DNA from: JAFNAG01 sp963721405
GTDB lineage: Bacteria > Acidobacteriota > UBA6911
Direction of reading: 5' to 3'
NCBI GenBank assembly: GCA_963721405.1
Contig: CAVRJA010000014.1
Coordinates: 1-64,000 of the forward strand
Length of the DNA stretch: 64,000 nt
The translations under genes were made by a program, and so were the position numbers. Position 1 is the stretch's first letter. Every line of letters begins with the position of its first letter. The notes beneath the pieces are model-generated. The model was not told where the DNA came from, did not search any database, and saw nothing but the letters and a program-made list of their open reading frames with translations. Below are positions 24,241 to 32,626 of this stretch, piece after piece.

Positions 24241-26742
24241 CTATTCCTGCCGAAGTGCTTCCATCGGTGCGATCGTGGCTGCACGGCGCGCAGGGATATA
24301 GGATGCGAGCAGCAGGGCGGCCATTAGCACGAGCGGTGCCCCGATCATAGCTCCTGGTTCGAAGGTATCCACGCCGTAGACCCAGCCCCCCAGTGCCCAG
24401 GCGACCGGGACCGCGAGCGCGAATCCGGCCGCTATGCCGGTCAGAGCCAGTCGCATCCCTTCACCGAGGACCAGCTTCATCGCATCGGCCCGCGAAGCTC
24501 CTATCGCCATCCTGATGCCGATCTCTTTTGTACGCGTTGACACTACGAAAGCCCGTATCCCATACAACCCGGTTGCCGCCAGGATCAATGCGAGCAGTGC
24601 CATGACAGTAAACAGCCGCGCTCCGGTGCGCGCCGTGAACATGTAGATGCTGGTGTCGCGATGCCCGCGCAGCGTTTTTGCGGCAAGCACCGGCAGTTTC
24701 GGATCGACGGACCGGAGTTCACCCAGGGCGGCTTGCAGCAGCGATGATTCGGCAACTTCGCCCCCGGTGCGTCCGAGTACGTGAATCGTCATGTCGGAGC
24801 GGAACTGATCGCCGTAGGGCACATAGAGGTTGGCCGCTTCGCCTTTGGAGAGTCCTGGTCGGATGCTCGGCACAACTCCGATTACTTCGAGCATGCCCGA
24901 CGGCTTGCTCGTCCCCGGATCTTCAATCCGCAGGTTCCGGCCGATCGGATCCTGCCCGGGCCATAGCCTTTGTGCGAGGGTGACATCCACAACGACTGGG
25001 CAGAGTGCCGACCTTTGCATTTCTTCCGAGGGACTAAACTCGCGGCCGCGCAGCACCGACACGCCAATTGTGCGGAAGTAGTCGGCTCCTACAATTGTAA
25101 ATATCGTCCCGACTGCCTCCGCTTTTCTTTCCCCCACGGGCTGGACACTGCAGCCATCGGAGTATTCGCCGAGCGGCACCACCGATGCGACGCTTGCCGA
25201 AGAAACCTGTCCCAAAGCCCGGATGCGGGAGAGCGTTTCGCGCATGACCTGACGGCAGCGCGCCTCATTGTATTGAGCCATGCTGCCATCTACGTTGATC
25301 AACACGCCGTTTTCGAACGTGAGCCCGATGTCTGCTGAGGACGCTTTCCATGCGCCTTCAAGGAATAATCCTCCGGCCGTAAGCAGGGCAAGCGACAGCG
25401 CGACCTGGGCAACGACGAGAGCCGAACTCACACGAAATCTGTGCCCGCGGCCGCCGAGGTCGGCGCTCTGCTGTTTGATGCCGGCAACCAGGTCGATCCG
25501 TGCAAGCTTCAAGGCGGGCCCCATACCAAACACCAGTGTGGCCAGAATGCAAAAAACCGATGTCGCCCCCAGCACGCGCCAATCGGGGACGGCGTCGAAG
25601 GTGATCGCGAGCGGGACAATCGGCATCAGCGTTTTTGAAAGTAACTGGGTGGCGATTCCTCCCAGTGCGAGCCCAATAGCGCCGCCGCTCGCGGAAAGCA
25701 GCAATGATTCCATGAGCAACTGACGGATTACATGCCATCGAGTGCACCCGATCGCCATTTTGATTGCAATTTCGCGACTTCGCGCGCCTCCCCTCGCGAG
25801 CATCATATTCGCAAGGTTGAGCGAAGCGATCAGAAGCACGATCGCCGACATGCCCATCAGAAATCCCAGCGCTATGCTTACTTCCGAATCACTCGACGGA
25901 TACGTGCTCGGCGTGAAGCGGGAGAGAGAATGAACTAGCAGCTCGAGGTCCTTGTTCTCTCCGGGCCATTGACGTTCCAGCTTCGACGAAACGGACGCGA
26001 GCAAAGGTCCGGCATCCGAGGCTGCAAGTTCCGGCCGGAGGCGAGCGATAATCAGCAGGGAGCGTGTGCTGCGATCTGCCATAGTGCCCCGCCCAAGGCC
26101 TCTGAGTGTTTCGTTGGATATCAGGGAATACGCCCCCAGCGGCAGCCATACTTTGGGTGTGATGAGAGCCGTCGTTCCCGAAAATCCCGCGGGTGTGACT
26201 CCCACGATCGTAAAAGTCGTCCCATTGACGTTGACCGGCCCGCCGAGGATCGCGGGGTCGGCCCCGAGGGAGCGCCAAAAAGGGTAGCTCAGGATTGCCA
26301 CCGGTGCGCTTCCGGCAAGCTCTTCCTCGAGGGTAAACTCCCGGCCCAGCGCCATGCGTGTGCCAACCGTAGCGAAGTAGTCTGACGATACAATTGCGCC
26401 AAACGCCCTTCTGGTCCCCTCGCCCTCCCTGATCCCGAGGACTGCCATTTCGAATGCTCCAACACGGTCGAAAATCTCCGGGCATTGCCGCAAATCTTGG
26501 AGTTCGGGGTAGGAGAAAGAGCGGTAGCTTCGAGGCTTTGTCCGCTCCCGCGCGTAAACTCCCAACAGATCACCTGGGGCGTTGCCTATCAGGGGTTTCA
26601 ATAGCAGGGAATTAAGAATAGTAAAAACCGCGGCATTGGCACCGATTCCGAGCGCAAGCACGACGAGAGCGATGACCGTGAATCCCGGCGACTTGGTCAG
26701 GTGTCGGACGCTTAATCGCAAATCCCGATAGAGTGTATGCAT
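24241..26742 (-). CDS. FtsX/MacB-type ABC transporter permease, acidobacterial long form
   Basis: About 833 residues from ATG 26742 (MHTLYRDLRLSVRHLTKSPG). A GTG seven codons upstream is possible, but the family starts here. An N-terminal membrane helix (FTVIALVVLALGIGANAAVF) is followed by a large MacB-type periplasmic domain. Then come two sets of C-terminal helices (LGFLMGMSAIVLLIASLNLANMMLARG; LFTVMALLALILAATGLYGIRAFVVSTRTKEIGIRMAIG) and the ending PARRAATIAPMEALRQE. The duplicated FtsX layout without an adjacent ATPase gene is typical of acidobacterial orphan permeases. The substrate is unknown; peptide or lipid export is the usual guess. Confidence 0.88.
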   Translation of the reverse strand: MHTLYRDLRLSVRHLTKSPGFTVIALVVLALGIGANAAVFTILNSLLLKPLIGNAPGDLLGVYARERTKPRSYRSFSYPELQDLRQCPEIFDRVGAFEMAVLGIREGEGTRRAFGAIVSSDYFATVGTRMALGREFTLEEELAGSAPVAILSYPFWRSLGADPAILGGPVNVNGTTFTIVGVTPAGFSGTTALITPKVWLPLGAYSLISNETLRGLGRGTMADRSTRSLLIIARLRPELAASDAGPLLASVSSKLERQWPGENKDLELLVHSLSRFTPSTYPSSDSEVSIALGFLMGMSAIVLLIASLNLANMMLARGGARSREIAIKMAIGCTRWHVIRQLLMESLLLSASGGAIGLALGGIATQLLSKTLMPIVPLAITFDAVPDWRVLGATSVFCILATLVFGMGPALKLARIDLVAGIKQQSADLGGRGHRFRVSSALVVAQVALSLALLTAGGLFLEGAWKASSADIGLTFENGVLINVDGSMAQYNEARCRQVMRETLSRIRALGQVSSASVASVVPLGEYSDGCSVQPVGERKAEAVGTIFTIVGADYFRTIGVSVLRGREFSPSEEMQRSALCPVVVDVTLAQRLWPGQDPIGRNLRIEDPGTSKPSGMLEVIGVVPSIRPGLSKGEAANLYVPYGDQFRSDMTIHVLGRTGGEVAESSLLQAALGELRSVDPKLPVLAAKTLRGHRDTSIYMFTARTGARLFTVMALLALILAATGLYGIRAFVVSTRTKEIGIRMAIGASRADAMKLVLGEGMRLALTGIAAGFALAVPVAWALGGWVYGVDTFEPGAMIGAPLVLMAALLLASYIPARRAATIAPMEALRQE

Positions 26743-26763
26743 TGCAACTCGCTTTCCGGCCAC

Positions 26764-27166
26764 TATCTTGGCGCGGCCCCAAATGCAATTGGATCTGTCT
26801 GTAATAACGCAGCTGGGATCGGATTATTACAATTGCGGTGCTGGATCTCCAGCGCCGAAGGCTCAACGTTACGGCTGGACGGGGCACCAAGTGCATGGTT
26901 GGAATAAGCTCCATTTTTGCATTGTACCCTGCCGATGATACCCACCCTGGTTAACACGCAAACCGGAGAAGTGAAGTCGCCAACGTGCCCCCCAAATCCA
27001 AGCGCATTCACCCACGCGGGCGAATAGTTTATCGTACATAACTACCTGACGATGATGCTGTGCGCGAGTTTCCGGGCCATCAGGTCATGCCGCCATCCTC
27101 TCGAAGGCGGGAGCGCTTCGATAAGAAGTCGGTGCATTACGAGGCCGATATGATGCCCGTAGCTGA
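26764..27166. other. Intergenic region
   Basis: About 400 bases between two minus-strand genes. It contains no convincing coding frame. It must carry the promoter of the permease gene and any terminator of the peptidase gene, which I could not pin down. Confidence 0.35.
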
Positions 27167-29110
27167 TCACCGCGACGTAAACGGTGTCTTCAGGCGCTCT
27201 TCGACCCAGGCACGGTTCAACACCAGGTTGAATTGCGAGTGCTGCATTGTTGGGTTGCCACTGATCGCCAGCGCCTGCTTATAACTTTCAATGGCCGCAT
27301 CGCGATGCCCGAGCAAGTCATTCAACATGCCGCACCAGGTGAGCGCCGTGAAATGCCAGGTTGCGTTCTTGCCGGCGACCAGCACAACGGTGCGGTTGAA
27401 CGCGTCCAGCGATTCCTGGTATCGGCGGCTATCGAACAGCGTCAGACCCAGCTTGCCCCAGAGTTGCAGATCTTTCGCGTCGAGTTCCACTGCCCGCCGA
27501 TACAGTTGCAGAGGTTTGGAACCTGTGCCGCTCCAAGGCAGCTCTTCGACCAGTTCGGCTAGACGCGTAGTCGTGATTTCCGGAGGAGGGATCACCAGCG
27601 GAAACTCGTGGTCGGGATCAATGATCGCCTCGGCCAGCGGAGCGCCTCCCGAAAACTCCAGCGTCTGTTCGTCGCGCGTGCGGTCGAGGGTCGCACGCTG
27701 GCGCTCACCGTTGGTGAAACGCGCTTCCACCGGCACCGGCAATAAGAGGTTCCCAGTGCTGTTGACCCTCACGCGCACAATATTGCGGTCGGTCTCTTCT
27801 TTTGTGGTGTCCGCAATTTCGTAAGAGGCGAACTTGTTGGTCCGCAACAGCGGAACAAAAAACCAGCCGAGGTCCTGGCCGCTTTCTTCTTCGGCGATTC
27901 GCCGAAAGTCAGCGCTGCCGAGCCGCCGTCCCGCGTATTCGCGCAGACAGCGCTGGTAAGTGCGCCCGAAGGCAGCGCGGCCAATCACGGCAGCCAGCCC
28001 ACTGACGATGCCGAATCCCTTGTGGTGTGTGACTTGTGTGTTGTAGTCGTAATCGAGCCTGCGGAGTTCCTCGGGCGCGATTTCGACCGTGGTGTTCAGA
28101 CCTTTCCGAACGGCGTCCGCATAGTCTTTCAGCATGTCCGGATGGAGTTTCTCCATGCCATGCGTGCGCGCATACTCGCGGTCGGTCCAGATGCCCAGCC
28201 CGATCATCAGCCAACCATAACCCTGCTCGGGGTCTTTCTCCAGCACGTGCTCAAGCCAGTACTGATGCCCGACTTCGTGAGTGGCGATCCAGCGCCAGTG
28301 TGTGTCCGGTTTTTCCGAACAGGCCTCCTGACCGTGGATGACAACCATGGCTGTAGCATATGGGTAACCGCCATTTGGCTTTGGCGCGCCAGGAATGATC
28401 GTCAGGCTTGGTTGCGGATACATGCCGAAGTGCTGCCGATAGAAGTTAACCGCATCCGCAGCGGTCTTCAGCACAAGTTCCGCACATTGGCGCATGTTTG
28501 GACGGAAGATACTGCGCACTTGTGTTGCGCCGGCTGCGGTTTCGGCCACTTCGAATCCACGAGCAAAGAAAAGGCCGAACGTGGCTATGTGGTCGGCTCG
28601 GTAACGACCGGTTTTCGCGTCGCGATGGGCGCTGGCGGCAACCGCTACGCCCATGGGCGCGGTGATGCCGACGTCATATGAAGCATGAGTGCTGTATCCC
28701 CACCACAGGTGCGGGAACCATTGCTGTATGCTCCAGCCCTTGTCAACATCGCCAATCACCCGGCGAAAGCGGAACGCGAGCTTCAGTTCCCCCCCCGGCC
28801 GCAGCGGTTCGGGCAGCGTGATTTCGATCGGGTTCTTCGCCGGCGCCACCTGGCGGGTTTTGCCGCCCAGCGTCAACTCGAACGGGCCGGAACGGTCATC
28901 GGACCACTCGAACGCAACGGCGCGCACATCATGTTTCCCGCTGTTCCGCACCATGGCGGAGCCGCTGCCGGTAAGCTCTGTGGCTGAGACATCGAGTTTC
29001 AGGTCAATGGTGTAATGCGTTTCAGGTGGAGTTATCGGAGCCGTGAACACCTGCGCGAAAGCCACGCCGCATAAAAAAAGTTGTACAGCAATGAGGCGGA
29101 GGAACTGCAT
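27167..29110 (-). CDS. M1-like metallopeptidase with signal peptide and C-terminal TPR region
   Basis: 647 residues. The signal peptide MQFLRLIAVQLFLCGVAFAQ is followed by a beta-rich N-terminal domain typical of M1 aminopeptidases (HYTIDLKLDVSATELTGSGS). The zinc motif is HEVGHQYW near residue 280. In classical M1 enzymes a Glu follows 18 residues later in an NEG(F/L)A context; here the matching stretch is WLMIGLGIWTD, so the third zinc ligand appears to be replaced or shifted. The C-terminal part has TPR-like helices (ELDAKDLQLWGKLGLTLFDS...). It is probably periplasmic and may be catalytically atypical or inactive. Confidence 0.8.
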   Translation of the reverse strand: MQFLRLIAVQLFLCGVAFAQVFTAPITPPETHYTIDLKLDVSATELTGSGSAMVRNSGKHDVRAVAFEWSDDRSGPFELTLGGKTRQVAPAKNPIEITLPEPLRPGGELKLAFRFRRVIGDVDKGWSIQQWFPHLWWGYSTHASYDVGITAPMGVAVAASAHRDAKTGRYRADHIATFGLFFARGFEVAETAAGATQVRSIFRPNMRQCAELVLKTAADAVNFYRQHFGMYPQPSLTIIPGAPKPNGGYPYATAMVVIHGQEACSEKPDTHWRWIATHEVGHQYWLEHVLEKDPEQGYGWLMIGLGIWTDREYARTHGMEKLHPDMLKDYADAVRKGLNTTVEIAPEELRRLDYDYNTQVTHHKGFGIVSGLAAVIGRAAFGRTYQRCLREYAGRRLGSADFRRIAEEESGQDLGWFFVPLLRTNKFASYEIADTTKEETDRNIVRVRVNSTGNLLLPVPVEARFTNGERQRATLDRTRDEQTLEFSGGAPLAEAIIDPDHEFPLVIPPPEITTTRLAELVEELPWSGTGSKPLQLYRRAVELDAKDLQLWGKLGLTLFDSRRYQESLDAFNRTVVLVAGKNATWHFTALTWCGMLNDLLGHRDAAIESYKQALAISGNPTMQHSQFNLVLNRAWVEERLKTPFTSR

Positions 29111-29597
29111 AGGTCAGCTCCTTTCGGTATAACGCTTATTACGACAAGGGGCCGCGATTTGTTCAGGAAATTCGGGTGTTTATGGTTACTACAAAATGCT
29201 GTGAGGTGGTGGTCACTCCTGCCCTGCGGTTCATGCTGATTGAGAAAGCCTTCTTTACGCCGCGGACGTATGTGGGATTCTCGTACATCTCCTTCCAGAC
29301 GCTTGTTCCGAAATGGCAATTGGCGGCTTAGGCTGCTTGATCATTTGGATCTCCTCCCCAGCACCATAGCCTAGGTGCGGGCATCATGTGGTAAGCAGAG
29401 AGGAATGACCTGTCAGTTAGACGGGCTGCCCAAATGATTTTCTAGGGCACTAGCCGGAATACCCACAGAGAAGCAACCGTTCGCTTCGAGGGACTCATTT
29501 TTGCAGCCGCGACCGAGTTGTTGACGGGTGTTGATGGGAGGCCGTTTTTCGAGGTTTTCGGGCGACTGCGATTTCCGGTAAGTTATTGAAAAGGAAG
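29111..29597. other. Intergenic region before junction 2
   Basis: Nearly 490 bases without a supported gene. Unlike junctions 1, 3 and 4, no 11-bp repeat pair was found about 300 bases left of the tRNA fragment, so the right end of unit 1 has probably been altered. Confidence 0.4.
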
Positions 29598-29647
29598 TGG
29601 TAGCGACGGGTGGAATCGAACCACCGACCTTGGGGTTATGAATCCCT
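29598..29647 (-). repeat. tRNA-Met(CAT) 3' fragment, attachment-site repeat 2
   Basis: Same 50-base sequence as at 14861-14910, from the CCA end through the T-arm to the CAT anticodon and the following GGGA. The flanking bases then diverge (GTGTCTGAACCC compared with GTGCCTTACCTC) before a shared CATACC. No 5' tRNA half is present. Confidence 0.9.
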
Positions 29648-29732
29648 AAAGTGTCTGAACCCAATAACATACCAAACGAAAAAAACCAATAAAAACGCGG
29701 ATTCCTTGAAGTTGCTTTAGGTCCGTTTGTGC

Positions 29733-29771
29733 GGCTGTCCGCAACAGGACAGCCCCACAAAAGCCCCACTG
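29733..29771 (+). promoter_or_regulatory. Leader hairpin and 11-bp arm repeats, unit 2
   Basis: GGCTGTCC (29733-29740) and GGACAGCC (29747-29754) form an 8-bp hairpin. It overlaps the tandem 11-mers CAGCCCCACAA (29750-29760) and AAGCCCCACTG (29761-29771). The distance from the tRNA fragment (about 103 bases) is the same as in units 1 and 3. Confidence 0.5.
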
Positions 29772-29886
29772 CTGCTCCCGGGCAACTTGTGCCAGGAGCA
29801 GCACGGGTGGATCCGCGAGCGCATCGTGATCGCTGATTCGACAGCGGACCGCTTCGCTCGCGCCCATCTTAACTCAAGGAGACGCT

Positions 29887-30693
29887 ATGGCACACATCTT
29901 TACTCTCACGAATGCAAAGGGCGGCTGCGGCAAGACCACGGTCGCCCTCAACCTCGCTGTTTGCTTCGCCAGAGCCGGCAATCGGTCGCTTGCCATCGAC
30001 CTGGATCAGCAGGGAAACCTGAGCGCCGGGCTCGGGGTCGATCTCAACAAGCTGAAATTGACGGCACATCGCCTGTTGATCAACGAGGTGCCGGAGGTCC
30101 GCCGCTACCTCGTCGAGATTCGTCCGCAGCTCCATCTCCTCCCCGACTCCATCGACATAGAGGCCGATGACCTGCTGGAGGCGAAAAAAGTCAATCGAGA
30201 ACTGCTACTCCGCCGGCAGTTGAAGCCGGTCCTGTCTGATTTCGACGTCGTCGTCATCGACACTCCGCCGGCCATGCGGGCCGCGACCGTCAATGCACTG
30301 GTCGTCGCCGATTCCGTCATCATTCCGATCGATTCCAGTTCGTTCGCCCTTCTCGGAATGAATCAGCTGCTCAAGACAATCGCGGCGATCAGCGAGACCC
30401 ACAATCCCTCCCTTAAGATCAACGTTCTGACCACGATGTTCAACAAGCGCCAGAACCTGGACAAGATCATCCGGCAACAGGTCGAGGACTTCTTCGGCCC
30501 GAGCCTGGTCCTGGAATCCGTCATTCACCGTTACGTCGGCGTCGCCGAGGCCACCGCCATGAGGAAAGGCGTCGTGGAGAGTTCGGCGACGAGCTTCGCC
30601 ACCTTCGACTTCATGAAACTGTTCAACGAACTTAAACGGGAAATGAGCCATGAACAAAAGAGACAGGCAGCAGTTGAAAGCATCCATCGCTAG
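29887..30693 (+). CDS. parA: ParA-family partition ATPase, unit 2 (intact)
   Basis: 268 residues, differing at only a few positions from the unit 1 protein. The deviant Walker A KGGCGKTT (residues 11-18), the DQQGNLSAGLG switch and VVIDTPPAM are all preserved. AAGGAG lies seven bases before the ATG. It overlaps gene 2 by 44 bases. With the intact gene 2 beyond it, this is the best candidate for a working module in the array. Expected role: nucleoid-dependent positioning of the excised or replicating unit, through the DNA-binding product of gene 2. Confidence 0.93.
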   Translation: MAHIFTLTNAKGGCGKTTVALNLAVCFARAGNRSLAIDLDQQGNLSAGLGVDLNKLKLTAHRLLINEVPEVRRYLVEIRPQLHLLPDSIDIEADDLLEAKKVNRELLLRRQLKPVLSDFDVVVIDTPPAMRAATVNALVVADSVIIPIDSSSFALLGMNQLLKTIAAISETHNPSLKINVLTTMFNKRQNLDKIIRQQVEDFFGPSLVLESVIHRYVGVAEATAMRKGVVESSATSFATFDFMKLFNELKREMSHEQKRQAAVESIHR

Positions 30694-31855
30694 AGATCTC
30701 ATCCAGGGTCAGGGCGAGCATACCGCTACGAGAGAACTGCTCAAGCAATATGCCCCGCTCGAGGGCGTGATCACCACGCCGGCGGCCGGCACGTCACAGC
30801 GACCGAGACCAGCTCCCCCTGTGGGAAAAACCCTGGCACACAATGCCACGGTGGCACCAGAAGGTGACTCACCATGGCACGCTGCCACGGAGGCACCGCC
30901 CACGACCGTGGCGTCAGACGCCTCCATAGCACGGCTTGCCATGGTCAAAGGCGAGTTGTGGGTACCGAATACGATCAATTTCAGCCTGTTTCCGACCCTC
31001 GATCCGTTCGCAAAAGCCGTCTATTACCAACTGTACCTTCTCTCCCACGGCTTCCGCCGTGACACCTGCGTTGTCGGCCTGGCAAAGTTGGCAAAGTCCG
31101 TCCTCATGTCTCAGAGAAAGGTCCAGGACACAATCACTAATTTGGAAAAGAGAGGATTGATCCGCCGGCTTCGCGCGATCCTTGGGGGACCGTCGAAAGG
31201 AAACGTCTACCAGGTGCCGATCCTCGCTGCGGACATGGCGCCGGGCTCCACGCTAACGAACAGGTTCGACGTAGCCGAGGACGCCACTACGGCACCTCAT
31301 GCCACCGTGGTTCACGGAACCAGCGTAGCGCCCTATGCCACCAATAAAGATGATGATGATTTTAAAATACAATCATCATCAAAGACACGAAGACCTTTCC
31401 CGGTCGCGAAACACCATGTGGAAAACCACAGGGGCGCGGCTGCGCCGCGAGAAAGACAGGAAATCTCCGACCATGATTTTGCGCTTGTCCGCGCCGCCTA
31501 CGAGAATGCAACGGGAAACACTTGGAGCAAATCGGATTCTCAAACCTACACGGAACACGGCCTCAATCAGGTCCAGGTCGACAAAATAATCTCGGTTCTG
31601 CAAGCCGTCACCCGACGAACTCCAGTCAAGATCAACAGCTTTAAGTATTTCATCAAAGAAATCGTTGCTCTCCCCGATCCGCGCAATCGGACTTGGCAAA
31701 AGAGGCAGATCGAGAAGATTGTTGAAAGAATCCGCTATAACGCCCTCGGCCGCGCCGGTTACTCGGACATTGACTTCCTGGAGGACGTGAAATGCGCCTG
31801 CGCCCGCGAAGCCGTCCTTTTTGACAATGATCTCTTCAACGAATTGGCAGGCTGA
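30650..31855 (+). CDS. ParA-linked winged-helix DNA-binding protein, unit 2 (intact)
   Basis: 401 residues. A basic N-terminal helix (MNKRDRQQLKASIARDLIQG, residues 1-20) is followed by an Ala/Pro/Thr linker encoded by repeat cluster A. A winged-helix domain spans about residues 105-188 (INFSLFPTLDPFAKAVYYQL...AKLAKSVLMSQRKVQDTI...KRGLIRR...GNVYQV). A second linker with the acid run KDDDDF carries cluster B, and a C-terminal helical domain spans 270-400. Co-occurrence and overlap with parA suggest either a centromere-binding partner (ParB analogue) or a replication initiator. I do not recognise a named family. Confidence 0.8.
   Translation: MNKRDRQQLKASIARDLIQGQGEHTATRELLKQYAPLEGVITTPAAGTSQRPRPAPPVGKTLAHNATVAPEGDSPWHAATEAPPTTVASDASIARLAMVKGELWVPNTINFSLFPTLDPFAKAVYYQLYLLSHGFRRDTCVVGLAKLAKSVLMSQRKVQDTITNLEKRGLIRRLRAILGGPSKGNVYQVPILAADMAPGSTLTNRFDVAEDATTAPHATVVHGTSVAPYATNKDDDDFKIQSSSKTRRPFPVAKHHVENHRGAAAPRERQEISDHDFALVRAAYENATGNTWSKSDSQTYTEHGLNQVQVDKIISVLQAVTRRTPVKINSFKYFIKEIVALPDPRNRTWQKRQIEKIVERIRYNALGRAGYSDIDFLEDVKCACAREAVLFDNDLFNELAG
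30826..31348. repeat. Intragenic palindromic iterons, unit 2
   Basis: Cluster A includes 30844 (TGCCACGGTGGCA, perfect), 30883 (TGCCACGGAGGCA), 30901 and 30919. Cluster B includes 31282, 31300, 31318 and 31336 at exact 18-base steps. The second cluster is more degenerate than in units 1 and 3. The positions within the gene match the other units. Confidence 0.7.
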
Positions 31856-32254
31856 GGGGGGTCAGAAACGCGAAGACCTCAAGGAAGCATCAAGTGCGAT
31901 TAGTCAGTCTATTCCGAGTTTGTGAATCGTGGCAGAATGCTTCTGCAAGGGTCCTTCGATTGATAGTACAGCGCAATTTCCGACTCGTAGCCTGATGAAT
32001 TTAGACGGGGTACCGTATGGCAAACTGCGCGCCCGAAAATCCGAATCCTCCGAGACAATGGCGTAACCGTTTTGCATATTTCCTTACTGTTTCTAAGTTC
32101 GACCTCACCTGCGTGGGTGCTGCTCTGGTACAGGTCGCCCAAAAGGCGCGGCAAGCGTGGTGAGGGGTTATGGTCTAATAGAAGTTTCATTCCAGCCGCG
32201 CCGCCAGTTTGGGCACAGTTGTAATGACGCTTTAGCTCAACAGAGTAGCAACTG
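31856..32254. other. Intergenic region
   Basis: About 400 bases after gene 2 with no supported gene; open frames on the minus strand have no domain. Confidence 0.35.
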
Positions 32255-32626
32255 CTAATTACATCGTGCCCACCGGCGGAATGCGTCGATCCATTCCGCG
32301 CCTTCAGGGGGCGGATTGGGCAGCGGCAGGTCCAGAATGGGGACACGTTGGCGGGACTTCCCGCGCGCGCAGACCGCGACGATTTGGCCATCAGCGGCCA
32401 TGTCGACCCGCTCGACTGTAACTTCGACACCCAGCATCACCGTCTTAAAGGGCACCGCGAGGTTGTCATGGAGCATCGTGTAGAATCCGGTCACTTGCTC
32501 GGATTCCCCATAACTGTCGACGATGACTTCCTCGATCATTCGATCGAGCCTCGCGTTCGAACAGGACCTGGCGCCTCTCTTCTCCCTGTGTGCTGGCCTC
32601 CCAGCTCTAACTATCATTCTCTTCAT
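32255..32626 (-). CDS. Conserved hypothetical protein downstream of the primase-helicase
   Basis: 123 residues. A recognisable conserved core runs RLDRMIEEVIVDSYGESEQVTGF, then YTMLHDNLAVPFKTVMLGVEV, then QIVAVCARGKSRQRVPILDL, and ends PEGAEWIDAFRRWAR. I have seen this family annotated as hypothetical or calcium-binding, without firm evidence. ATG 32626 overlaps the stop of the primase-helicase by four bases, so the two are co-translated. The role may be linked to that defence gene, or it may only be carried along. Confidence 0.65.
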   Translation of the reverse strand: MKRMIVRAGRPAHREKRGARSCSNARLDRMIEEVIVDSYGESEQVTGFYTMLHDNLAVPFKTVMLGVEVTVERVDMAADGQIVAVCARGKSRQRVPILDLPLPNPPPEGAEWIDAFRRWARCN

